A stretch of 28,446 bases of DNA, from contig KN894600.1 in assembly GCA_000934455.1 (NCBI GenBank), forward strand, positions 1-28,446, read 5' to 3'. The stretch comes from Apostichopus parvimensis (lineage: Eukaryota > Echinodermata > Holothuroidea > Aspidochirotida > Stichopodidae). Position numbers and translations under genes: made by a program. Positions 19,660 to 28,446 of the stretch are shown in pieces. The notes below the pieces were generated by a model. It saw only the letters and a program-made list of their open reading frames with translations, was not told the DNA's origin and searched no databases. How positions within the stretch are numbered: position 1 is the stretch's first letter; every line of letters begins with the position of its first letter.

Positions 19660-22600
19660 CTGCAAAATCAAAAACAAATAATATTGAAAAAGTTGATAAC
19701 AAATTTGTTCACTTTCTCCCTGCAACAAATTTTGGTTTTTCAAAAGGCAGGCAGAATCAAAACCGAATAATAATTGAAACAGTATTAAAATTTTGTTTAT
19801 TTTTCCCCTTCACCAAATTTTGGGTTTTAGTCAAACAGAAAAAAAATCCCTACATTTTAACAACAGTACATGCTTTATTTTTTAAACATTTTCCTCATCC
19901 ATGTACATGTTGTTGTAGCAGCATTGTTATTTTGTATTCTGCCTCTATTCCAAACTTAATGCAATTCGAACAGGGTATGGGCTAAGAGAAGTTGTAACAA
20001 ACCTCCTTTCTTGTGTAGACAAGTTTCTGTTCACAAACAGCTATTTTATATATCTTCTGTACTAGACTCTTCAATTTTTGTAGCTCCATGGCAGCTGTGA
20101 ATAAAGAACGATGACAAAGGATGCTAATGTATAAACTTAGTAATGGTCAAATGTAAGTATCCCTCAGAATCAGTGGCGGAGCTAGGGGTATTGGTCAAGG
20201 GGGGGCGAGAATGGTCTGTAGGGGCGCTTTCGACACTATCTAAGCGGAGCGCCACCACAGGTTGGCGCGGAGCGTACAGAAATTTTTTGAGTAAAGATAC
20301 TCCCTAGATCGCCGGAAATGACCCTTTCCTGACCTTGCTAATTTGCAGATAAACGAAGAATAAATAGGTGTCATCGCCAAAAAATGTGACAAATGTCAAT
20401 AGGTAGATGAGAGCGCCTTAAAAAAGTCTATAATCGCGAATAAGTAAAAAGTGGTGCAAAGCTGAAAAGGGCGCCAGCAGTCCATTTGAGTCCGTCAGGG
20501 GTGGCATCCACCCCCCGTGACTGTATGGATGCTCCGCCACTGCTCAGAATTTAAAGTACAAATGTGGTTCCTCATACAGAGTTAAAGTGCATTCCAATAG
20601 TGTAAACAGTTACTTTCTGTGCCAAAGTATTCAACTATTGCAATCACATAACACCTGTGGGATATGCAACTACTAAAGATGCAAATAGATAACAGTTAAA
20701 AGATAACTTTAGGCAAAATTTTCATGCTGATTGGTCATAGTCCATGGCAATGTTAATTTCAGTTTTCAAGAATCACCTTTAAAATTTAATACAGTCTAAA
20801 ATGGTCCTTGAATACAAATTTGAAATGATGATGATGATCATGTCAGTTCATATGTCCAAGGCTAATTGCTAATGTTAATCCATTGTTTAACAAATTGTAA
20901 CCAATCTTCCAAGAACAGTCTTGCTGCCTCATATACACAAAAGAGCACCCAAAGAGGAATGACAACACTAATTTGTCCTTCAGAAATGCCCTTGTGTGAA
21001 TGGGTCAAAAGCTTGGGAAAAGTGAGCTGGTGTAAAGCATCTTATTCAACTACTACTGCTTAGATTATTGCAAATGTTTCCTAACAATTTCTGACATATT
21101 GTTAGAGAGTATCTCAAACCTTTACCTGGTAGCTTTTTCTTCAGTTGCCTCTTGGAGGGATCTTGAGGACAAGTGATAAATACTTCTATTAAGGTACTCT
21201 TTAGGTCCTTGGCCTCTACAACTGTTTCACCTTCTTCTGGAGCACCATAAACTGTAAAAATAAAAGACAATATTGATATTAAATATTTTTAAATAAAAGA
21301 CAATATTGATATGAAATATTTTTGCCAGATTCCTATCTGATATGATAACCACCTTAATTACAAATCTAACATTAATAGAAATCAATTAAAACTGAAACTT
21401 GTTGAAGTATGTGGATCAGTCTTCTGTTGGCTTTTGGAATAGGAGAGAAATAAGGGCAATCAGTTGCTTAAATTATAGCTCAATGCAGGAAGTAGCTGGG
21501 TGTGTTTCCGGTGTACCTGCTCTCATCTTTTAGACATGCTTGACCAGATATTGTATTGATAGTTTCGCTACCTGGATGTCGACAAGGGATGTTTAAATTT
21601 ATTACAAAGTCTTTTAATTCTGCCAGGCAAATATCAACACTTAGTTCAAATCTACCACTCTGTCATACAGCGTATACCTGGCTCAACCTACTTTGCATAT
21701 AAAAATTGAGCCCAATGTTTTCATGGTTTCTCTACTCCCCAGTTCACTTACTTTACCTCCTTAAATATTAGGCTTAACAACTATGCTTTAATCAAGGACC
21801 TGCTCATTAAAGATCTTCTGCACTACCATATCACCAAACTTAGCTTTTGCCCTATTCACCCACATTTCTCTACCTTTCACTGCCTAGACAACTCTTGGTC
21901 TGATTGATAGCTACCTACCTCACACCCCACCCCCTTTTTCCCTACTAATCCCACATTTAATGGTATAGCTCTTCTTTACAAGTCTCAGCAAATACAGGCT
22001 ACACCACCGAAAACCCTTTGAACATATCCCAAATGAACAAACATTTCTTCAATAAAAAAAGATTGTTCCCCTATTAATATTTGGCCTGAATTGATCCCTG
22101 AAAGATCCTCTCCTAGGGTTCAAACTGGGTACACACATAAAGAGGTAATTTTTCATGGTTGTGCTCTAAACAAATATCCATCTAACTGCACCCATTCTCA
22201 ATTAGAGTAATAAACTTCATCAGTTGTTCTACACTAGTATCGTGAGTTACTCTGTTGGTATGTGGAATATGGTTATGAAACACAAACAACTAGCCCCTTC
22301 ACTTCTTTGATGTTTTCCGATACTAAATTTCATTTACTAATGCTTATATTTTTATCTATCATATCTGGGTCCAATGGTTTTCTTAAGTTTTATTGTCTTC
22401 ATTCTTCTTTTCTGAAGTTTTATTCCTAACATTCTTATATGTAAATTAAAGAAAGATCCTGAAAAGATCGAAGAAGATCCTGCTAGGATCAAAACGTCAG
22501 GCCCTCTTACTTTTACACGATATATAAATTGTTTGAAATTCATACCAGAATGAAACTGAACTAAACTGAAACTACTTTATGGGGTTACTTACTTTCCACT

Positions 22601-25600
22601 AATTTTTCATATGAAGGATGAGAAGTTACAAAAGCTTCACTTGGTTTACTATTATTGGCATCTCTGCTGCCTCCACTCTCAAGCCATTCTTTACAGTTCT
22701 GCTTTAAATAATCTATCTCCGCTCCTCTCCTTTCTCCTCTTAACACCTGTGTCGATAAGAAACAAAACGTTCCATTAAAAAGATCTATTAAAACCAGGTT
22801 GGCAACCCTCCAAATAGTTATATGCCATGTAAGAGCAATGGACCAATTCAGTAACTTATAAGTATTGATGTAGTTTATAAAAGTTCTCAGGTTTTGACCA
22901 TGCTGGACATTTTTTTAAGAAAGATTTGGAACTTTTGGCCTCTGCTGACCTGAAATGACTTTCATGAAATATAGAAAATTATCTGTTACTCACCAAGGGA
23001 AGCCACATGGTCAAAATGACAACCTAAATAAACATTTCTCTTCTTCAATGTAATGTTCACGAAGTTTCCAGCATTTTACTTCTGTTGAACTTAAAACAAC
23101 CCTTGACATCCACCAAAGAAATGTAAGCAATTTACCTACTGCAAGAGCTGCTTCAATGGACTTGAAACATTTGTTCAACTTATGGTTCTTGTGGTTCAGT
23201 GCTTAAAAGTTTGCCAATGTTTCAACTTTTGTGATCTCAAAATGACCTTTGAACCTCACTAGATACAATACGATTCTTTTAATTACTACAGAAAAGCCCT
23301 TTCCAGAGATTGTGTGATTCTAGGTAAGTCATTACACACACAGACATACACGCCATTTACCATTTTTTGCACAAATTCCTCGTTGCATTTGACAATTAAT
23401 CCAATAGGATGTTGATACCTATAGAACCCTGTACAATACCACATAAAAATACTCCCATAACAAACTTCATTCTTCATTATATTCCCCCTTCCCTTTATTT
23501 AGTAATACAATTTGACCTACTATCGAGTTATTGGACTTCTTGAGCTTCCGTAACTTGGCAACCAACTTTCCACGGACGTCTGATTGTGGTACTTCTTTGG
23601 TGAGGGGATTGAATTTGAAGAACAATTCTTCAAGGTGTTCCAGCTTATTAAGTTCTGACATACTTGTCCACTACAACAAAGAAGATGAAACAAATTTGGA
23701 CTTATGATAATTGTTTTCATTGGACAAAAGTTAAAAATAGTGACAGTAGGAATGTGGGTTGGGACATCAGGGGAAGTTCTTGTGGACAGGATTGCATATA
23801 AATGCAAAGAAAAAAATTACAAATGACAACTGGTTATTATGCTTTTGAAAAGCTAACACATATATTGAGCAAATGCCCTAGCAAAATACCTTTCAACTTT
23901 TATCCTGTCTAAAACTGACAAATTACGCAAAGGACATCGGAAAAAGAGCACGCAACTTACCTCCGTGATTTCATTGTGATTAAGAGAGATAGACTTCAAC
24001 TGTGGGAAGTATCGTGTTCGTTCACGAGGGCTTGCATCGTCAAAACAGATGTCTGGCAACTTGTTTGCATTCAGGATTAGGGTCTGTAATCTGAAACAGG
24101 AAAGGAAATAAAGAGATGATTCTATTTTTTGAATAATTGGCAAATCTTTCAATCCCATCCCTGAGTTGCTCTCATAGCTTTTTAACACACATTCAGGTAA
24201 CTGTAGCCTGTGCAGGTTGTATGGATGGGTGGGAATTGATAAATGCTAAACCGTTAAATAAATTTACATTGTACCTCACAAAACATGTTACCTTTAGATA
24301 ACTGACCATGGAAAACAGTGCATGCTGTGAAATGGGACTAGTGATCGAAAAAATACTGTATTTCTGTTTTCCAATAGCTACACATCCGGATAGCAAGCTG
24401 ATACAGAAGTCAAATGCCCGTTCAAAGCTCAACTTTATGAATGACAACTGGGAGGGTCTTTGGTAAGACAGTTTGGTTGTTTTCTTTAGCTATAACAGTA
24501 CCACCATGGATGTAGTGTAATTTGACTGAGGAGTTAGTTAATTGACAAATATAGATTCTACATGGTGATGCCATTAATATCAGTTACAGTAGAGAGAGAG
24601 AGAGAGAGAGAGAGTAATTTGGATTTAAGAAGAGACTAAATCCAAGCACCAAAAGCCAGCTAACATTTTCAAGTGGCATTAAAAAGTTTGATTCTTAAAG
24701 TTAAAGTACATTAGAATGACTCAGAGTGTTAATCCCTTAGACTGGTAGGTTATTTAGATCTTAAGCAATCAGAATATAAGCTTTTTAAATATTGTCTGTC
24801 TATGTTCAGGAAGGTGAACAGTTAGTACCAACAAACTTACTTTGGAAGTCTACCAACAGTCAAAACTTCTTCCCAGCTGCTGATATCGTTCCCTTCCAAG
24901 TTAAGAAGCTCGAGCTCTTGTAGGCATGTCTTCGGCTCCCTTTAAATTACAATGAATCAGAAATATACACTACAGAGTCGTGAAGGACGACACCATTATG
25001 GAAATATTTGAAAGAACTCTGATTATGCTGTCAAATTTGTAACACTTACAAGTCGGAAAGAAACTGTCCCCCCCCACCCCACCCAATCTCAACCATTTGG
25101 TTACTCTTTTGGTGGCATCCACCTAATATATATTATGAGCAACAAGGGATGTTTCATAATTATTCAGAAATCCTGATCATTAGGTAAATTTCCATCTCGT
25201 GAGTTGGGACATTGCCAACTCCTCTCCTAAACTGCCTCTCCTAAAACAAACCCCAAAAAATCCCCAACATAGAGTTTTTCAAGTTGTCTCTAAATTTGTT
25301 TTCTAATATATATAAGATAAAACAAATTAAAAGGAATGATCAAAGCCTAGAAACAAACCTTTTCAGAGGGGAAAGATGATTAAAGCAGACGACTAATTTC
25401 TTCAAAGAAGGCCACATCACAGCACAGTCAAGAAGCTACAAGAAATGGATTAACAGCAAACATAAAGTCATCGATTACTTCCTACCCCCTGCACCCAGAG
25501 AAAATTTCCAGTTTTATGAAACAGTAGGAGTAAGAAATAAAACCCTTGATAGAGGTGTCCAAGAAAGGGAGTATGCTATATTCAGAGATGTATTATTCCC

Positions 25601-28446
25601 TCCTGACAAAAAAATTAAGCATGAAATACTTAAATTATATCCCCCCCTTTAAGTAGAGTCTTAATATACCCCAAGAAAACCCTTCTTACATATAAGCCCC
25701 ATTAAGTCAAGAATAGTTAGGTAGACAACTTCATGGTCAATATTAAAGAGAATACATGGAACACATTACTGAAGTAATTTTTCTTTCAAACCTGTGGTAC
25801 TCAAATTACTACAAAAGGTTCTGACTGCACATCTTTTTCTCTTTAAGCTTTCCTTCACAAAAATAAAACAAATAATAAATACTTAAAAACAGGTTTACCT
25901 CTTCCCATGATATCGATACTCTGTTTAAGAGAAGCTCTTGAAGAGATGAGAAATGAGGTAGCAAAGTTGCTGGTTCTGAGGGAATGACCAATCTATTTTC
26001 ACTATTAGAAAAAGAAAATGGGGACATTATTAGCATCATAGAAATGATAAACAAAACAAGAAGAAGAAATTGAAACAAGAGAAGAAGTGACAAACATTAC
26101 TTTATTTCCTGATGCAGACCTCTGCTTAAAATTGATTGCTGATTTTCCAGCTGGACAAATATAAATTACATATATTGAACCATTCAATACTAGCTACCTC
26201 AGAGAACCTCTACCAGTACCGAGTCCGTCCGTCAGTCAATGGCACATCATCATTTGCACAGGTTTTCATTGCTAAAGCTTTTAGATACTCTCTACATTTC
26301 CTGTGACTAATCTACATACTACTCTAATCTAAGGAACAACATAAATGTTGCAATGAAAACTCTTTGCTTCATTGTTTGACAAAAATCTGTGCTTTGTTTC
26401 AGTTTCATAGGTATTTTAGTAATTTATAAGCATGATTGCACAAACCACCCAACAGAGAAGCACCATAATAAACTCCCACGAATAAAAAACTATCAACCAA
26501 CCTGATGTCTAGTCGTTGAAGTTTCTTCAGCTGTCTCGTTATCTTTGAAAGTTCTTCCCAGGAAGAGACAAGATTCTTTGATATATTCAAACCATTCACA
26601 TCTGTCAAAATTTATCATCAAGGTTCAAATATTAGACAGCATGTTGTATACAGTACAGTGTCGATGGAGACATTTGGGTCTGTCTTATAAATGAGACCAT
26701 GGTAGGTATGAAAAGGAACCATTAACTTTACAATTCCCAATGATATTTCCATGGTAACTTGGTGGTTGAAGAACATGGCACATCCATTTATTTGTTTCTC
26801 AAGTTGTGGAGAGTTGGAGAGGATTCACATTACATTACATAAGGTGATCATACCATGCATATATGACCTCCTTCGATGATCATGTAATGGAATTGTGAAA
26901 ATTACTTATTCTTCCCCTTACTAAACATCAGATTATAAAGTGCAAAGGATACTGGGAGCCTGAAGACTGGTTTCTCCTGCAATGCTGATTCTTTCATTTC
27001 TGAGGCTGACTTCTGTGAGATTATTGAATGAGCTGTAGTACATTAAAAGAAATTACATATACTTAAGTCTATATACATAACAAGGAATTTTGTGACTTAC
27101 TTTGCCTACAAACTACATATAATGCTTACATCATGAAATCAACCCAGCCAGATTAATTTATTTACATTATGTCTTCCAAGTTTCATTTACGTTTCAAGGA
27201 TGAGCGCTGTAAAATTAATTTTGATATCATAGCCCAACAAAAGTGGAAAATTAGGCATATTAATGTTTTGTATCTATTCTGATTTGCAACATATTTATCT
27301 TTAAAATATGTCCAATATCCACAATTTCCAGACTGCCCCTTTCAGATCAACTGGATGATAAACGTCAGCTTCTCAATCCAGACTAACCTGTTATGATATA
27401 AAAAAAACTGTTTGATCAGTTTTACAAATTGCTCTATGATTATATGAAACAAAACTCTTTTAAGTTTGCATTAACAACAAGACACCAAAAAGAATATAAG
27501 AGAAACTTGAGTGTTATTTGAGCTGATAAAACTTATTATGTTTCCTATATTATTTTGTATTGCTTCAGAGGAGCTGGCTTTAATACATTGTGTGCTAACC
27601 TGAGAATTATCACTCTTTTCTTTGACCATCCTTCAATATTTAAAACTTAATCCCATCAAAACTTAAGGCCATTGATGCTGATACATAAACTGTCTTAAAT
27701 ATTCCATTGCATGTTAACATTAATTTTGTGCTTAAAGTCACCCTTTATAAAGGTATCATACGGCTATACTGGTGGTCTTGATCAGGGGGGTAGGAGCCGG
27801 GGGGGGACTGGGAGCACATTCCCCCCACATTTTTCTAAAATAGCAAATGTGCCCTACTGGCAAATAAAATGTGCCCCTTTGATGAAGAACTGTCTTGTGG
27901 ATATCTTAAGCCTTTGTTAAATTTAATATTTTATTTTAATTATTCACATGCACCATAGTATTGATAGCAAACTAACACATCATATATATTTAAGTGACAT
28001 GGCCAGTGTGTATCAGTTTATAGGATAACGAGTGGTGGTTTTGGAATGAGAAAGTGCCCCTCTGATGTTGTGCCCCCCGTTTTGGAAGCTTCCTACCCCC
28101 CCTGGTCTTGATGCATTATATATAATTCATCTTGAATACTACCATCAGATTCATAGTTTATTAATTATTTCTGAATCTCCTACAAACTTCATATATTTAT
28201 TGGCACTGATAACAGTTTCTAGGCTCATACTTAATATTAAATTACAAATGAAAAAAATGAAAGTTAACTCAAAACCATCCATAGGTAGAGATAATCATAA
28301 TTTCAAATAAATAACAGCTCTTCCAGTGGTTCATACCTTTGTCTGGTGGCAATTTTCTGAGCACCAACCATCTCGATGGTCCTGGATCCTAAAGACATTA
28401 TTGTTTCATCAATGTCACCGGTTTCCATGTCATTGGGAATGTACTT
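19567..28446 (-). CDS. TBCE: Tubulin-folding cofactor E, twelve exons, 5' end beyond window
   Basis: Twelve exons join in consistent phases into 437 residues plus a stop. TBCE captures alpha-tubulin and, with TBCD and TBCC, builds tubulin heterodimers in the cytosol. The first 36 residues (KYIPNDMETG onward) match the linker after the CAP-Gly domain, which is missing because about 90 residues lie past the right edge (human TBCE has 527). Leucine-rich repeats follow: NNLTEVSLRN, LQRLDISENRLVIP, LQELLLNRVSISWEE, LQELELLNLEGNDISSW, LQTLILNANKLP, LKSISLNHNEITEW and LEELFFKFNPLTKEV. Next come the GAEIDYLKQNCKEWL linker and HPSYEKLVEIYGAPEE. The ubiquitin-like C-terminus ends GYEIEMDNDQRPISFFGIEF then GDTILVKY. 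It is convergent with AP4S1. Landmarks align with human TBCE along the whole length. Confidence 0.95.
19660..20002 (-). other. TBCE last intron
   Basis: 343 nt, T-rich on the plus strand, with nothing else recognised. Confidence 0.8.
20003..20094 (-). CDS. TBCE: TBCE exon, ubiquitin-like domain
   Basis: 92 nt encoding AMELQKLKSLVQKIYKIAVC and EQKLVYTRKE. It matches the [20 protein letters not shown] region of human TBCE. Donor GTTTGT. Confidence 0.93.
20095..21125 (-). other. TBCE intron carrying a hAT MITE
   Basis: 1,031 nt. Contains the 372-bp element at 20171-20542 close to its 3' end (the acceptor side, 76 nt from the exon). The remainder shows no coding character. Confidence 0.8.
20163..20550. 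mobile_element. Non-autonomous hAT element (MITE) with target duplication
   Basis: The element at 20171-20542 starts CAGTGGCGGAGC and ends with its perfect 12-bp inverse GCTCCGCCACTG. It is flanked by the perfect 8-bp duplication CTCAGAAT (20163-20170 and 20543-20550). CAG termini with 8-bp duplications are the hAT superfamily signature. At 372 bp with no coding frame it is non-autonomous. It is more GC-rich than its intron. Confidence 0.93.
21126..21251 (-). CDS. TBCE: TBCE exon, start of ubiquitin-like domain
   Basis: 126 nt encoding YGAPEEGETVVEAKD to QLKKKLP. YGAPE is conserved with human. Donor GTAAAG. The basic KRQLKKKLP leads into the ubiquitin-like fold. Confidence 0.94.
21261..21323. 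repeat. 33-bp tandem repeat, two copies
   Basis: TAAAAGACAATATTGATATT at 21261 recurs at 21294 with one change over 30 bases. It begins 10 nt from the TBCE acceptor, so the duplication lies where the branch site should be. Confidence 0.85.
22091..22500 (+). repeat. Two related CCTGAA-GATCC hairpin motifs (possible retroelement remnant)
   Basis: At 22096-22126 the sequence reads CCCTGAAAGATCCTCTCC then TAGGGTTCAAACT. At 22458-22496 a similar arrangement appears with a perfect GATCCT-GCT-AGGATC hairpin (22476-22490) followed by AAAACGTC. The order resembles the CUGA...stem...GAAAC core of hammerhead ribozymes found in Penelope-like elements, but core bases are altered in both. A different repeat family is equally possible. 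Confidence 0.25.
22593..22746 (-). CDS. TBCE: TBCE exon, linker region
   Basis: 154 nt encoding VLRGERRGAEIDYLKQNCKE to HPSYEKLVE. It matches the human ERRRAELDY and TAHPRY stretch. Donor GTAAGT. Confidence 0.94.
22747..23520 (-). other. TBCE intron
   Basis: 774 nt, nothing recognised besides AT-rich intron sequence and a short CA run near 23335. Confidence 0.75.
23521..23670 (-). CDS. TBCE: TBCE exon, last leucine-rich repeat
   Basis: 150 nt encoding WTSMSELNKLEHLEELFFKF, then NPLTKEV and LRKLKKSNNSI. NPLTKE is a near-identical family landmark. Donor GTAGGT is chosen because phase 0 then joins VLRGERR in the next exon. Confidence 0.94.
23961..24090 (-). CDS. TBCE: TBCE exon, leucine-rich repeats
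   Basis: 130 nt encoding LQTLILNANKLPDICFDD to LKSISLNHNEITE. Donor GTAAGT, acceptor CCTGTTTCAG. Two full repeats flank an insert with PRERTRYFP. Confidence 0.94.
24091..24840 (-). other. TBCE intron with GA microsatellite
   Basis: 750 nt. Contains a (GA)12 run at 24591-24614; otherwise nothing recognised. Confidence 0.8.
24591..24614. repeat. (GA)12 microsatellite
   Basis: Uninterrupted AG-dinucleotide run of 24 bases. Confidence 0.92.
24841..24939 (-). CDS. TBCE: TBCE exon, leucine-rich repeat
   Basis: 99 nt encoding EPKTCLQELELLNLEGNDIS to TVGRLP. The acceptor AATTTAAAG is purine-rich and weak. Donor GTAAGT. The clear repeat pattern and phase fix the frame. Confidence 0.9.
24940..25358 (-). 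other. TBCE intron
   Basis: 419 nt with a C-rich tract at about 25069-25083 (G-rich on the transcribed sense strand). Nothing else seen. Confidence 0.75.
25359..25435 (-). CDS. TBCE: TBCE exon, leucine-rich repeat
   Basis: 77 nt encoding LLDCAVMWPSLKKLVVCFNH and LSPLK. Donor GTTTGT, phase 2 end. Confidence 0.9.
25436..25898 (-). other. TBCE intron
   Basis: 463 nt, AT-rich, with a short C-run near 25642. Nothing else seen. Confidence 0.75.
25899..26001 (-). CDS. TBCE: TBCE exon, leucine-rich repeats
   Basis: 103 nt encoding ENRLVIPSEP to NRVSISWEE. Donor GTAAAC. Continues the repeat begun in the preceding exon (LDIS-ENRL). Confidence 0.93.
26002..26501 (-). other. TBCE intron
   Basis: 500 nt, AT-rich, nothing recognised. 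Confidence 0.75.
26502..26601 (-). CDS. TBCE: TBCE exon, leucine-rich repeats
   Basis: 100 nt encoding VNGLNISKNLVSSWEELSK to LQRLDI. It matches the DLSKNLLSSWDEV segment of human TBCE. Donor GTTGGT. Confidence 0.93.
26602..26952 (-). other. TBCE U12-type GT-AG intron
   Basis: 351 nt. On the minus strand the donor is GTATCCTTTG. A branch-like CCTTGAT lies at 26623-26617, with the branch A 16 nt before the exon. Both match minor-spliceosome consensus; every other TBCE donor in the window is U2-like. Confidence 0.8.
26953..27032 (-). CDS. TBCE: TBCE exon, first leucine-rich repeat
   Basis: 80 nt encoding SFNNLTEVSLRNERISIAGE and TSLQAP. Its donor is GTATCCTTTG, a U12-type match. Phase 2 in, phase 1 out. 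Confidence 0.92.
27033..28336 (-). other. TBCE intron carrying a hAT MITE
   Basis: 1,304 nt, the second longest TBCE intron seen here. It contains the 322-bp element at 27783-28104; the rest is AT-rich with no coding seen. Confidence 0.8.
27775..28112. mobile_element. Second hAT-type MITE with target duplication
   Basis: The element at 27783-28104 begins CAGGGGGGTAGGAGC and ends with the near-inverse GCTTCCTACCCCCCCTG. It is flanked by the perfect 8-bp duplication GTCTTGAT (27775-27782 and 28105-28112). It is 322 bp with no coding frame of its own. Its ends differ from those of the element at 20171, so it is a separate family. Confidence 0.9.
28337..28446 (-). CDS. TBCE: TBCE exon (first in window, partial)
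   Basis: Encodes KYIPNDMETG to GAQKIATRQ, phase 2 end, donor GTATGAACC. Equivalent to the human segment between the CAP-Gly domain and the first leucine-rich repeat. It is open to the window edge, so its 5' limit is unknown. Confidence 0.88.

Larger units (their letters stand above)
21252..22592 (-). other. TBCE intron with old repeat sequence
   Basis: 1,341 nt. A 33-bp tandem repeat sits beside the acceptor. Pyrimidine-rich sequence at about 21480-22560 looks like a decayed retroelement, with two hairpin motifs listed separately. Confidence 0.65.

Noticed and set aside
23520..23807. Second minus-strand frame over a TBCE exon
   Set aside because: Alternative reading frame of the exon 23521-23670, whose correct frame encodes the last leucine-rich repeat.
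27711..27920. Plus-strand frame with GG-rich segment
   Set aside because: It runs into the hAT MITE at 27783; not a gene.
1..28446. tRNA genes, rRNA, CRISPR arrays or bacterial-type operons
   Set aside because: No cloverleaf, regular spacer-repeat array or operon-like coding was seen; intron-exon structure shows a eukaryotic nuclear genome.

Overview
The window is an AT-rich piece of an animal nuclear genome. It has spliceosomal introns of about 0.3-2 kb (one over 9 kb), microsatellites and small DNA transposons, and three recognisable animal genes. The protein matches and low CpG suggest an invertebrate. A marine deuterostome such as an echinoderm is my best guess, but the species cannot be fixed from the sequence alone.

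Layout. (1) 1-9511, minus strand: the first coding exon of a striatin gene (9296-9511) and the first 9.3 kb of its intron 1. The remaining exons are not found and should lie to the left of the window. (2) 9512-11850: a 2.3 kb divergent (head-to-head) intergenic region, locally richer in CpG, with an NRF1-like site, an E-box and two neighbouring perfect palindromes. (3) 11851-16864, plus strand: a complete AP4S1 gene (sigma subunit of adaptor complex AP-4), five coding exons, 142 residues. Exon 4 is a 12-nt microexon whose downstream intron has U12-type splice signals. (4) 16865-19492: a convergent intergenic region with the 3' ends of AP4S1 and TBCE. (5) 19567-28446, minus strand: twelve exons of TBCE (tubulin-folding cofactor E), 437 residues including the whole leucine-rich-repeat region and the ubiquitin-like C-terminus. 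The N-terminal CAP-Gly exons lie beyond the right edge. One TBCE intron is also U12-type.

Mobile DNA. Two short hAT-type non-autonomous elements, each with terminal inverted repeats and a perfect 8-bp target-site duplication, sit in TBCE introns (20171-20542 and 27783-28104). A foldback element with a perfect 36-bp arm lies in AP4S1 intron 3. AP4S1 intron 2 has a tandem duplication of about 250 bp. Less certain elements lie in the striatin intron and in TBCE intron 9.

The three proteins act in different processes: STRIPAK phosphatase scaffolding, trans-Golgi cargo sorting and alpha-tubulin folding. What links two of them is arrangement: STRN3 and AP4S1 are also divergent neighbours in human (14q12), so the pair looks like an old shared-promoter linkage. 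No bacterial-type operon, CRISPR array, rRNA or tRNA gene was seen.
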